A stretch of DNA of 64,000 nt. Origin: Brasenia schreberi. Taxonomy: Eukaryota; Streptophyta; Magnoliopsida; Nymphaeales; Cabombaceae. The stretch's first letter is position 1, and each line of letters starts with the position of its first letter. The translations under genes and the position numbers were made by a program. The notes under the pieces are model-generated. The model was not told the origin of the DNA and searched no databases. It was given only the letters and a program-made list of their open reading frames with translations. The stretch lies in assembly GCA_036023115.1 (NCBI GenBank), contig JAYKKT010000080.1, positions 7,081,501-7,145,500 of the forward strand, read 5' to 3'. This document shows positions 1 through 10,730 of the stretch, one piece after another.

Positions 1-411
1 TTGATTTATAACAAGCATGGAATCTCCAAAAATTTCCACTCGTGATGCCCCTAGATTTTTCAAAACTTTTAGGCCTTATATGAGTGCTTCATATTCAGCC
101 ACATTATTGGTACATGGGAAATCTAATCGAAAAGCCATTGGGATTTCTGCCTTTTCAGGGGATATGAGCAAGATTCCCACACCTGCTCCATATTGATTTC
201 TTGACCCATCAAAATACATTTTCCATACTTGGTTATTATTGAAATAATTTGATAAAATATGTTTTTGAAAGTCGTGGGAAAAGATGCCTTCATCGGGCAT
301 TTTATCATGTATGGAATACGTATCTTTCAAAGGTAAGTCAGCAACATGGTCGGCCAAGGCCTGCCCCTTGATAGAACTTTGGTGATGGAATTTTAAATCA
401 TATTCCATCAA
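1..411 (-). pseudogene. Second RNase H domain of the Tat polyprotein (partial)
   Basis: The minus-strand reading has the pattern YFDGSRNQYGAGVGILL followed by TNNVAEYEAL, the start and middle of an archaeal/plant-type RNase H fold with its first Asp and the AEYEA Glu. In Tat elements this second RNase H follows the ordinary one and precedes the integrase. A stop at about 412-420 separates it from the first RNase H, although both are in the same frame. The domain is incomplete because the window begins inside the element. Confidence 0.8.
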
Positions 412-420
412 AAGAAGTTG

Positions 421-1909
421 TCATTTACCGAGCTTACCTGTTAAGATAGGTTTTTCGAAAAGATGTTTGATAGGGTCTAGTTTAGATACTATCCAGATCT
501 CATGATCTAGGAAATAGTGCCTAAACTTTTGGCAAGCCCATACCAAAGCTAAACACGTCTTCTCCATGGCTGGATATTTTCTTTCATATGCCAATAGAGT
601 TTTTGAAATATAGTAAATAGCATATTCTTTAAGACTATCATTTTCATATTGAGCCAGCAAAGCTCCCAATGCATTCTCATGAATGGAAATGTAAAGTAAC
701 AAGAGTTTTCCTGGTTTTGGAGGTTTCAAAACGGGAGGGTTTGTCAAATATGATTTTAGTCTTTCAAAAGCATTTTGATAATCACTATCCCAATCAAACT
801 TAACCCCTTTCCTTAGGAGTTTGTTGAAAGGCTCACATCTCGTGGCTAAGTTGGAGATAAATCTCCGAATTGCTTGAAGTCGTCCTTGGAGACTTCGAAT
901 TTGGGTCAAATTAGAAGGTGGAGGCATGTCTATGATGGCTCGACATTTATAAGGGTCGACCTCTATACCTCTTTGGCTGACCATAAACCCTAGAAGTTTC
1001 CCTGATTCCACTCCAAAAACACATTTTTGAGGGTTCAATTTCACTTTATAAATCCTAAGTCTTTCAAAAACCTTTTGCAAAGTTTCCAAATGTAAATTTC
1101 GGGTTTTTTATTTTACTAAGAGATCATCTACGTATACTTCCAAAAGCTCATGAATTTGATCATGGAAAATCATGGTCATGGCTCTTTGGTACGTGGCCCC
1201 TGCATTTTTCAAACCAAAAGGCATAACAGTATAGCAATACGTACCCCAAGGAGTAGTGAAAGCCGTTTTGGCTTGGTCTTTTGGTGCTAGTTTAATTTGA
1301 TTGTAACCCGAATAGCCATCCATAAAAGAAAACATTTCATGATTTGCAGTGCTATCTACTATCAAATCTATATTTGGAAGCGGAAAGTTATCTTTTGGAG
1401 TGGCTTTATTCATTTCTAACTATAACAATATTTGAAAGCCAATCAGAATATGCAATGGGTTTTATAAATCCAGCTTTTAAAAAATCTTCTAACCCTTCTT
1501 TTACTTGGGAGTGGATATCAGGATGAATTTTCCTAAGTTTTTGTTTTATGGGTTTGACTTGGGGGTCTAATGTTAACTGATGCTCTACCACACGAGGATC
1601 TAAACCAGGCATATCCTCATAAGCCCATGCAAACACGTCTATATAGTCCTTTAAGAATGCAATGAAGGATGCTTTCTCATGCTCATGCAAACAAAGACCT
1701 ATCTTGACTTTCTTTGGATTTGACTCACTCCCTAAGTTGACTTCCACAAAATCTCCCCCTACGGCACTAGAAGGTTTATCCAAGTCTACGACTTTATGGA
1801 ATTCAGGCAGGCTAGAGGCGAGATCATCCTCATGAATGAGGGGATCCTCCTTTTCGCCTTGATCATTTTCAAGCATCTTTGTCTCTAGGAAAATATCAAA
1901 AGAAGACAT
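421..1909 (-). pseudogene. Reverse transcriptase and first RNase H of the Tat element
   Basis: The amino-terminal part (1909-1406) has the pre-RT segment FAWAYEDMPGLDP and the start of the RT fingers. After a frame change at ~1410 the palm follows, with FMDGYSGYNQI and PFGLKNAGATYQ, then the catalytic YVDDLLVK at about 1108-1131. A stop near 1105 interrupts the frame. The RT connection and RNase H continue at 1089-421, with the SKTLLAYERKYPAMEK segment typical of Ty3/gypsy RNase H. At least one frameshift and one nonsense codon make the copy defective. Confidence 0.88.
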
Positions 1910-1917
1910 TTTTTAAT

Positions 1918-2181
1918 CTAAACTTTTCTGTTTTTTGGAAATAATTTTTTTTTTGAGTTTTCATAATTTTCTATTTTTTTGGATTTTTGAAAACAAACAG
2001 AAGGGGAAACCAACATTTTTTTGGATTTTTGATAATTTTCACCATGAATAACAAAAGGGGAAACAACTAAGTCTTTGGAAATCAAACATTTTTTTGGGTT
2101 TTTGGGTTTTTCTAGATTTTTTTGGTTTTTGGAAATATATACTTTTTTTGTATTTTTCTCAAAAGAGGGATCTTCCATCAA
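1918..2181 (-). other. Low-complexity linker between G-patch and reverse transcriptase
   Basis: A lysine/asparagine/proline-rich reading with repeated KKxxENxxK and FxKNxKK-like segments. It lies between the G-patch and the RT of the Tat polyprotein. The DNA is strongly purine/pyrimidine biased (runs of t on the plus strand). It is probably a diverged linker of the polyprotein; no domain is recognised. Confidence 0.4.
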
Positions 2182-2204
2182 ACCTGCAAAGAAAACACTA
2201 TGAA

Positions 2205-2423
2205 TTAGACTCCAAATAAGATGTCTAAACCATAGGTCTCGGTTTTAGCGGGTTCTAAGGCACCCTTAACCCAATTGGTTTCGGATGGTGGCTCGGGTGG
2301 TATGGATAGGCTATATCCTAAACCATGGAGTCCTATATTTGGCATATGTATAATTGGCTCTAGTTTTCCTTGGCCTTGAACCCCTAATCCTTGGTAAGGA
2401 GTATATCCCATATTTAGCAACAT
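2205..2423 (-). pseudogene. G-patch domain of the Tat polyprotein
   Basis: The minus-strand reading starts MLLNMGYTPYQGLGVQGQG, which fits the G-patch pattern of regularly spaced glycines after an aromatic/hydrophobic start. A G-patch just after the retropepsin is known from Tat/Ogre-type and some retroviral proteases, where it is linked to nucleic-acid binding. It is in the same frame as the protease upstream and separated from it by a stop at ~2424. Confidence 0.65.
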
Positions 2424-2426
2424 CTT

Positions 2427-3104
2427 CTATGGTTTTTTGAATTTTAAAAATTTTTGATATAGAGGATGATTTTGGAAAGATGAATCATCTATGACAGTTT
2501 TACTTATCCTAATGGTTCTTTTGGGAAGATGGAGGGATTTGGAAAGTTTTGACTTGCCTAAAATACGGACTACTCTCATTTTGGAAGGTTTGGCTATTTC
2601 AGGGAGGTTTATTTTGGCAGTTTCCCGATTGATCTTTACTTCCTGGTTTGGCTCCCCTGATATACAAGGAAAGGTTTGTATTCCATTTAATTGGGGATGG
2701 TCTTCTCCAAAAACAACCACTACCCGATTTTTCCATGGGATTTTGAGACATCTGTGGAAGATGGATGGGACGGCTCTAAGAGAGTGTATCCATGGTCTTC
2801 CTAATAATAGGTTGTAATAGGGATTTATATCCAAGACGTGGAATAATCCCTCATGAGGTATTTGTCCGACTTTCATGGGTAACTTTATGGAGCCTAAGGG
2901 GTTGGATGGATTCCCATCATATCCTGTAATGGTTATGGGACTCAGTTCAAGCATAGAGGTAGAGATTCCTATTTGGAAAGCCACATAGAGGGGGAGGATA
3001 TTAAGGCCTCCTCCTCCATCGACTAGGCATTTACTAATAGGGTAGCCGTTTAACACAACTTCTATATGGAGTGCTTGGTTATGGATCACATTATACTTTT
3101 CCAA
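2427..3104 (-). pseudogene. Retropepsin-like aspartic protease of the Tat element
   Basis: The reading has a retropepsin-like segment with CLVDGGGGLNILP in the place of the catalytic D-[TS]-G loop, the flap-like region GYDGNPSNPLGSI, and the second hydrophobic segment NLLLGRPWIHSLRA, the usual YNxLLGRxWIH motif of plant gypsy proteases. The catalytic loop reads VDGGG, which occurs in this lineage. It overlaps the 3' end of the gag frame by about 19 bases in another frame. Confidence 0.8.
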
Positions 3105-5062
3105 ATCCTTCTCTGTGAATACAAGGAAGTTTTTGCAAAGACGGGAGAAACCAAGGTAGATAGGGATCTAGGGGATATGGTAGTGTTGACTCTAGTCTTC
3201 TCTAAAATCTCCTCTAGGACTCGTCTATGCTTGGGAGAAATTTTTATCAGTTCCAAGATAGACATGTTTATGGGGAGTTTAGAAAGATGCATTTCTAGGT
3301 CATAGGGGTTTATTACCACACCCTTTTTATCGACACCCTGGGATGAGTTTGGTATGCATGCTTGTGGGGGGCCTGGTAGAACGACCACTCCCTTGCTTGT
3401 TTGTTTTGCTAAGTGTGGGGGTTGATAGATCCTCCCTGATCTAGTCACTTCCTCTACACTATCCCTAGGGCTCGTTCCTATTTTGGCTCTAACTTGGTGT
3501 CTCGGGACACCTCGAATTACTACCAAGGCTTTAGCCGGGGGCAGGTTTCTAAGCGCTCCCCGGATCACTATTGCTTGGGCATTTTTTATTTCGGGAAAGT
3601 GTGGTGTGTGAGGTGTGGGATGCACGATATGCACTGCATGATTGGAGTGTGATAGGGAGTATACCTCTTTTTCCTTCCCACTCGTACTGGCGTAGTTAGG
3701 GAAGGGTTCTTTAAAAATGGCCTGGGGTGACTCCGGCTCTTCAAACACGTGCAGCTTACCTTGCTCGATCAAATCCTCTATCCTATTCTTCAGGGTGTAG
3801 CAGTGTTGGGTATCATGGCCCTTGAGCCTATGATATTTACAAAACTTGTTTAAAAACTTTCCTTGGGGTGGTGCCCCTTCGGGAATCTCTGGGAGTGTCG
3901 TGAGACCTTGTGCCAATAGGATGTCTAGGACCTCCGTGAGTGGTTGTCCTAGGTTAGTGTACTCCCTTCTTTCAAATCTCTTTTTATTTTTTTGGTTCTT
4001 TTCGAAATCTTTTTGCCCTGAAGGTTTTGAGGGTCCTGCTAAACCTTGCTCTACTCGAACATTAGCCACTTTTGGTACTTTTATCCCTCCCTCTGGTTCA
4101 TGTGGCCCATATGCCCCAGGTTTTTCAAACTTTTTTGGAAAACTTTTTCCTTTTCATAAATCTTCATAAGTTCCCTTTTTCAAATTAGTCTCGAAAAGGG
4201 AAGCTTTCTTGATCAATTTTTGGAAAGTAGAAATCTCATGTAAGGAAAGGAGGACTTTCAAATCAGTTTTGAAATTGTCTAGGATGAGCATCACTACACA
4301 CCCTTCGGAGATAGGTTCTTTGACTTGCCCCAAGATTGATCTCCATCTAACGATGAATGCGTGGGCGTCTTCTTTAGGGCCTTGTTTGGTGTCCCTCAAT
4401 GTATTTAAAGTGGGGGTAACTTCAACATTATGCGAAAATCTTTGCATAAAACAGTTGGCTAATTCTTCAAAATCGGTAAACTGGCTTAAGTCATAAGAGG
4501 TCAACCATTTTGCAGCACTTCATTTTAAAGAATGAGGGAACCAATAGACCCACTTAGAGGAGTCTTTTTTCTTTTTATAGGCATTTCGGGAGAAAAGTTG
4601 GAGATGAGACCTAGGGTCTCCATTTCCATCATAACGGTGGAAGCTGGGTATCTCATCATCACTATCGGTTTGGTAGTCGAAAGGTAGGAAATCTGATAAG
4701 GCATAGGACTTTTTCTCATGATTTTGGTTTTTCAAAAGTTGATGTAGAGCCTTTCGATCTTTCATGGTGAAGGATTCGGGCTCAAGTTCTTCTTCAATTT
4801 TGGAAACGACCCTAGGCTTCCTACAGTGGTTTGATTTCCTATTCGTTTTGGTTTTCCTATCATGGGAAGAGCAGGATTCGACTGCTTCAGCTTCTTGGCT
4901 TAAAGCGTCGATTTTTTCTCTTAGTACCTTTATTCCCTCTCTTAGGACAGCGAACCTGTCTCCTTTTGAAAAGCTTTTTGAAATTTTGTTCGAGCAGCGG
5001 TTGGTAGAGAGGGAGACCCGGCTGGATACCTCGCAAGATCCTTCTGAGCTAAACATGATCAA
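3086..5062 (-). pseudogene. Gag of the Tat element (broken by in-frame stops)
   Basis: Three readings in one frame (5062-4520, 4504-4154, 4069-3086) are separated by stop codons, so this is one gag with nonsense mutations. The first has a coiled-coil-like start, then the conserved YDGNGDPRSHLQLF segment. The second is the retrotransposon gag core with FMQRF and EDAHAFIVRWRSI. The third carries a zinc-knuckle-like CKYHRLKGHDTQHCYTLK. The ATG at 5062 is the first in frame downstream of the primer binding site. Confidence 0.82.
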
Positions 5063-5137
5063 CCTGTGAATGGAATCTTATCACAAACCTGAAAATTTAG
5101 TTAGTATCACGGATTCAAACAAGTTTCTAAGACTCAA

Positions 5138-5159
5138 GTCCCACCGGGCGTGCCAATTC
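5138..5159 (-). other. Primer binding site of the Tat element
   Basis: Directly inside the LTR the minus strand reads gaattggcacgcccggtggg. The TTGGCACGCCC...GGGAC form just inside the 5' LTR is common in Tat-type elements. The position, one base from the TACA end of the LTR, supports the boundary. Confidence 0.6.
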
Positions 5160-6502
5160 TGTACACGTGATTTTATTTCAAATCGTGGGATTCGAAATCA
5201 AACCCTCGAACTACGTCGGTTTGCGCGAGCATGCCAGTTAGTTTATCAAAACTAACAAATTCTGATTTTCTGACTTCTAAGAACGATTGTGGACAAGTGA
5301 GATCTTTTCGACTTAGGCCTTCTTGAACCGGTGCTCAAGGGTCAGCCTAGACGCTTGAAATTTGTTTGAATCCGTTAATTCGAGAAAGGAAAAACCAGAT
5401 TTTCCAAAGTTTCAGATTTGTGTTTAAGTTCTTGATTTCTGAAAATTTTCAGATTCTGAAAGTTACAGAATCTGTTCAGTTCCAAAGACTTGTTCTCCAA
5501 ATTTTTTAAAAATACTTTTGATTCTCCAAAAATCCTAAAACTTTTGTATAATAGAGACACATGTGTGTAGAATCAGAATATATTTTTATTTTATAACTTA
5601 GTTCTTTATTTTCTGAGAATTAAATACAGAATCAGAAACTGTTATAAAATTTGGAACAGTCCTGTTTCTGTGAATCGGAAGCTCAGAAAAACAGCCATAT
5701 CTCAGTACTCAGTCACCCAATTTTGATAAAATTTGTTGTGTTAGAAAGATACGGATGTTAGGTTTCTAAAGAATCAAATTTCATCCAATTTCTTTCAGTG
5801 GTTGCAGAGATATGAGCAAAAGAACAGAGGTCTGTTACTAAACATTCTGTTTCTCCAAAACGCAATCTAGATTTTGTATAAACTTCACGGAGCTAATTGA
5901 CTAGGCAATAGTTTATAAAAATTCCTCAAACTTTTATCTGATAAAGTCTGATATGTCTAGATTATACATGCAAAATCTTGAAGCAATTGGCTTATCAATA
6001 ATTCTGTGATCAGACATGTGTGCACAGATAGTTTCAGAAACCAGTTTTACAGAAAATTTCAGAATGTTCCTTAGGTGATTTTAAAACGAAATTCAACTTG
6101 TATCAGTCCTAATGATGCATGAGAATCATCTAAACATGGATTTTAATTTCGTTCATGAAGGAATCATGTGTGTTTGTATCGATATAAATGAAGAACATGA
6201 GCTTGAGGCCTTGATTCAGATACAAATTTCCAGAATCTGTGTTTCTTCAGATTCTCATGAATCAAAACAAATTTGTGCACGGATTCGAACTTGTGTGAGT
6301 GAGAGGGGACGTAGGAGCACTTTGTCGGATGATCGTCGGATGTCGAAACCAGGACGGACTTCCTTTTTCTCCTACTTCTCCTCCTTTCTCTCTCTTTGTC
6401 TCTCTATTTCTCTGTATTTTCGGACTGACTGTGGTTGTATCTTGGTTGATCGTTTTCTGTTGATGCTCGCTGGTTGATGCCCTCTGCAGCACCTGGGGGA
6501 GC

Positions 6503-6512
6503 CCTTTTATAG
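6503..6512 (-). promoter_or_regulatory. LTR promoter TATA box
   Basis: The minus strand reads ctataaaag, a good TATA box, followed by a GC-richer stretch and a polypyrimidine leader (6360-6420 on the plus strand). The same motif stands at 14586-14595 in the related LTR relic. It marks the U3/R border region. Confidence 0.6.
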
Positions 6513-6739
6513 GCTCTGGCTGTGATTTGGATAAGTTCGGTTTTGATTGTGTTGATAAAATCTTATCTGAATTGGTTGGAACGTCATCTGCATTTGATAG
6601 GCATAACTCTTGTTTGATCGTTATCGGTATTTGATTTCATCTGCCTTAGATATCCTTGAACGTGATCTTCATAGCCTTCATCCATCTGTTACAGATATGG
6701 ATGAATCGTTGTGGTTAGAAGTTGTTGACAACATTCAGT

Positions 6740-8304
6740 TGGAAGTCGTTGAGGGCTGTTGAGGGAATAGGTTGGGACGCTGGATATTTCATAACACTTT
6801 TTGAATGTTTCCTGCCACATAGATTATGCATTTTAGGCTCAGTAGGGGATTTTCGCTTTGAATGACCATCACGGACTCGTCTATCTGTACATTCAGCAGA
6901 TATTTTGGCTTTAGATGTTGAATTATCGCCTCTAGTTTGCTCAGGAAATGATGAATTAATAGCCAGATGCTCATGGGCATGTCCTCCCATGCGTGACATT
7001 GTCTTCTTTGAATCTGGTGAGCAAGAAGATGTCATCTTAATGGTCTCTTGCTTTTTAGCTTCTTCACTTGAAACAACACTCACGGGCCCTTCGTTTGCAA
7101 ACTTAAATTTAGAACTTTGAGCATAACCTAGGTTTGACGATGCACCAATAATAAGCCCTGGAGCATGGATCGGATTAGTGAACCTTGTTTTTTTCATTGC
7201 TGCCAGGCTTCATGTTCCCTACCACACCAAACGAGTCATTTTGAAGGTAACTCTTTCCTGAAATGGATGACTCTACAGATGCAACGGTTCCTTCCAACTG
7301 ACCAAGAGACTCTTTTCAACTCTTGGTCCCAGTAGCCTTTAGTGTATTTTCACCGTATTCATGTCAACCAACCGAACATAGTTTTCACATTCTTAAGATT
7401 TAGAAGAAAACTTCCCCTACGGACTTTTTACATTCAGCAACCGATTCCTCCATGCTCCCTATTAATTGGTCCAGGCAAAATGCTGATATTTGATCTTCAA
7501 TGTGGGTTGTACCAGGAACCCTAATCGAGACCCAATCATTCGGTCTTCTTGGCTGTGCACCTTGGCTATGAGTATGTCCAGTGGAAGAGACTATTGTCTT
7601 AGATGGTTCATTTAGCCACTGCTTCTCTTGAGACATAAAATTTTTATCCAAAACCATACCAGAAGATCGAGGGACCTGGTTAATTTCAAGAGATGGACCA
7701 GAGACAGATGAAATTCTTGAATGCTTCAAAGATCGTTGCCTAATCTCCAAGCCTGGGGTCCTTCTGGCCGGGACCTTGACTGGAACTGAAGGAAGAGAAC
7801 CAACAGAAGTAGCACTTCGAAATTCGTTTTGGTTTTGGTGAAAACATTTTTGTTACGTAACAAGGCCATTTGGAAATTCAGCATAACAAAACTGAATATA
7901 TAATATAAGCAAAACACTGTTAATAACCACTTCTAAGGAACTGATGATTTCACATGATGATTTCAATTGAATCTCTTAATATTACATGTATAAGAGCATT
8001 CAAACAATCCCCCATTATCTGTGCATCTGCTGTGAAAGTGATTATGTTCATGCCTACCTATTATGAAATTGTTAAGTAAGGCCCATGTTACGTTTTCGAA
8101 AACCAACTTTCATGCTTGCTGGATTTCCTCCATGAGTGTTGGAACATTAACCTTATTTTCAATACCAAAGTAATATGACAGCAACAGGTGATAATGTAAA
8201 GCTGATGCATATGAGTACACCAATTGCCTTCTTTTAGCAACCAAACATAACATGGATATGTTATCAAATGCATTCGATACCAAACTTTTTTCTTCGGAAG
8301 CCAT
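6740..8304 (-). pseudogene. Host-like gene fragment of unknown identity inside the LTR U3
   Basis: Three blocks on the minus strand read like a normal, non-repetitive plant protein. Block 1 (about 8304-8060) begins MASEEKSLVSNAF and continues past an in-frame TGA that stands where a Trp codon is likely. Block 2 (about 7825-7405) contains RRPNDWVSIRVPGTTHIEDQ and FCLDQLIGSMEESVAECK. Block 3 (about 7300-6718) is Ser/Lys rich and needs a frame change near 7195. The stretch between blocks 1 and 2 is AT-rich and could be a former intron. I do not recognise the family. The fragment runs in the same direction as the LTR and lies upstream of its TATA box. It could be a captured host sequence or a later insertion. 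Confidence 0.5.
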
Positions 8305-9392
8305 TGTTCTTGCATCAATCTTTCCTTTCTCTTGGTAATACCAACTTTACCTTCTGGAAATTGATTTCTTTCCAAATATGAGCTTTTCTTTCTGGGAAGC
8401 TCGCTTTCCCTTTTTAACGCCCGCATTCCTTTTTGGGCGCCCATCTGCCTTTTCAGGTGTCAACTTGTCCTATAAATGCCTATTTCTTTTCAAGTGAAAA
8501 ATTTCAAACAAGTTCATCTACATAAAGCTTTTAAGGAAACGAAATCCTGCTTTTTCCATGCTGGGGGCAAAATCGTTATTTTCATCCAATCTAGTCAAAA
8601 TTCGAAATTTTCATAAAGGAAAGTATTCTTTCATCATTTTAAAGCTTCCATAAAATTTTGGTACCGAAACAAACTCGTTTAGTGCCTTTTTCATTCGAAA
8701 ACCCAAAATTGCCAAAAATGGGCACTTTCTTAAAAAATGTAAGAATTTTTAAAAGAAAATTTTGGGTGTCTACAATTATTTATAGCCTCATTCCAATATT
8801 TGTATGGTTAATATTTTCACAATATAGTTTATCAAACTTTCTTACCAAAGTTTTCTATAGGTGTAAACTACCTTAAATAATTTTTTCTCATCTTATTATA
8901 TTACTTAAATTAATGATGCGTGTGCATGTGCGTGTTTGTGTATGTAACATAGATGTGCATCTGAAGAATATAACAATTCACATCTTATTTGAAGCATGGT
9001 TATAATGTATGAAATGATTAAGTATAACTAAAAGTAACTATAAAAGTTTTAGACAACATAACCCGATGTACGCGCATTTAATCTGTTCAATACAGGAAAA
9101 TGCATATCATGTATAACTTATGTAAAGGTGACAAATGGTTTCGACATCTAAAATAAGCATATGATATGAATTGTTTCTGGCCGGAAAGGGAATAAAACCA
9201 AAAGGGAGTTCCAGTTGGATCTTGGCATGCATGCATTGCTGAATTCTACTAAATCCGGCCCATTTACATCCTAGACGGGGAGAGAGAGACAGAGAGAGAC
9301 TTTACCACAATCTTCTGAATGCGGTCATAGACAACTCTTCTAGTGGTGGATCATACTCTTTAATTTTCTGTTTAGACTAGCGCCTTACAACT

Positions 9393-9428
9393 GCACACAC
9401 ACACACACACATATATATATACACACAG
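9393..9428. repeat. (CA)n(TA)n compound microsatellite
   Basis: About nine CA units are followed by TA units, then ACACACA and a GA/G run. Confidence 0.9.
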
Positions 9429-9601
9429 AGAGGGGGGGAGAGATTGGATCTGCCCAGTGACATGACATGAGTGTAATGTCCTTTGTATTTTTTGAGAACT
9501 CATTAAAAATATTTAAATTATACTAATATCACCAAAAAACAAATTACACTCTTATCACCAAAAAGCAATAAGTGAACATAATTCAACACAATCACTCTCT
9601 C

Positions 9602-9751
<150 letters not shown>

Positions 9752-10155
9752 AGACATGTCTAGTTCTAGGTTACTTGGTACCAAGATCCGGTTTTATGAT
9801 AGTTTCGGATCTGGTTTTGGAATGGTTTCATATCCGATTCCTTATGGTTTCAGATCCAATGTTTTATGGTTTTAAATTCAGTTCCGAGGCGATTCTGGAT
9901 CCGATTTAATTATAAAACTATATAAGACTATATAGTTGTGTAACTTATAAGAACTATAAATTATATAAGACTATATAAGTTTATGTAAGTGTATTAGTTG
10001 TATAACTATAAGACTGTAACTATATTTACATATGTACATGATATATTAAATTAAAAAGGGTATTGTTACATAACTTACATTATATAAATTCTTATAAGTT
10101 ATAACCTAAAACTATTATATTCATTAATTTATGCATACATGATATAGGTAATGTA

Positions 10156-10713
10156 AGAATTGATGGAGATGTTACATATAGAATAAATGTTGGTTGGTTA
10201 AAATGGAGAGGAGCATCAGGTATTCTTTGTGATAAGAAGATACCATTAAAATTAAAAGGTAGAGCAGCAATTAGGCCTGCCATGTTTTATGGTTCTGAGT
10301 GTTGGGCAGTTAATCATCAACATGTACAAAAGATGTCTATGACAGAAATGAAGATGTTGAGATAGATGAGTGGTCATACAAGAAAAGATCGTATACATAA
10401 TGAGGTTATTAGAAACAAATTAGGAGTGGCACCAATAGAGGATAAAATGAGAGAACATCGTTTAAGATGGTTTGGACATATAGAAAGAAGATCAAAAGAA
10501 GAACCTGTAAGAAGGTTAGAAAAACTAAATTTGTAAAGTATTAAAAGAGGTAGAGGACGACCACAAAAGTGTTGGAAAGAAACAATAAAGAATGATCTAG
10601 CTTATTGGGAGTTAACTCCCAACATGGCACACGATAGGGATCTCTGGAAACAAAGAATCCATGTAGCCGACCCCGTCTAGTATGGGAAAAGGCTTAGTTG
10701 TTGTTGTTGTTGT
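10156..10713 (+). mobile_element. 5'-truncated RTE-clade LINE with 17-bp target duplication
   Basis: The plus strand encodes the carboxy-terminal part of an RTE reverse transcriptase ORF, with readings such as [14 protein letters not shown], WFGHIERR and the final HVADPV, followed by the typical 3' end agtatgggaaaaggcttagttg and (TTG)n. It is flanked by the perfect direct repeat atgatataggtaatgta at 10139-10155 and 10714-10730. One stop interrupts the reading near 10365. The perfect duplication suggests a fairly recent insertion that was truncated during reverse transcription. Confidence 0.9.
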
Positions 10714-10730
10714 ATGATATAGGTAATGTA

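Larger units (their letters stand above)
1..8774 (-). mobile_element. Tat-lineage Ty3/gypsy LTR retrotransposon, cut by the window edge
   Basis: Read on the minus strand, the order is 5' LTR (8774-5160), primer binding site, gag, protease, G-patch, reverse transcriptase, RNase H and a second RNase H. The integrase and 3' LTR lie left of position 1. The G-patch after the protease, the second RNase H and the very long LTR are known marks of the Tat/Ogre group. The coding region has several in-frame stops and frame changes, so this copy cannot make an intact polyprotein. Lineage assignment rests on domain order, not on a tree. Confidence 0.9.
5160..8774 (-). repeat. 5' LTR of the Tat element, about 3.6 kb
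   Basis: The plus-strand ends are TGTACACG at 5160 and GTGTCTACA at 8774, giving TGTA/TACA terminal inverted repeats. On the minus strand the LTR begins TGTAGACACCCAAAATTTTC, a start common in this group. Its U5/R side (about 5200-6500) matches a second LTR relic at ~13230-14590, including the same distance of ~1.35 kb to the TATA box. The partner 3' LTR is outside the window, so length and boundaries are inferred from one copy. Confidence 0.7.

Noticed and set aside
6112..6492. Open frames on both strands near 6112-6492
   Set aside because: They lie over the pyrimidine-rich leader of the Tat LTR. No protein similarity.
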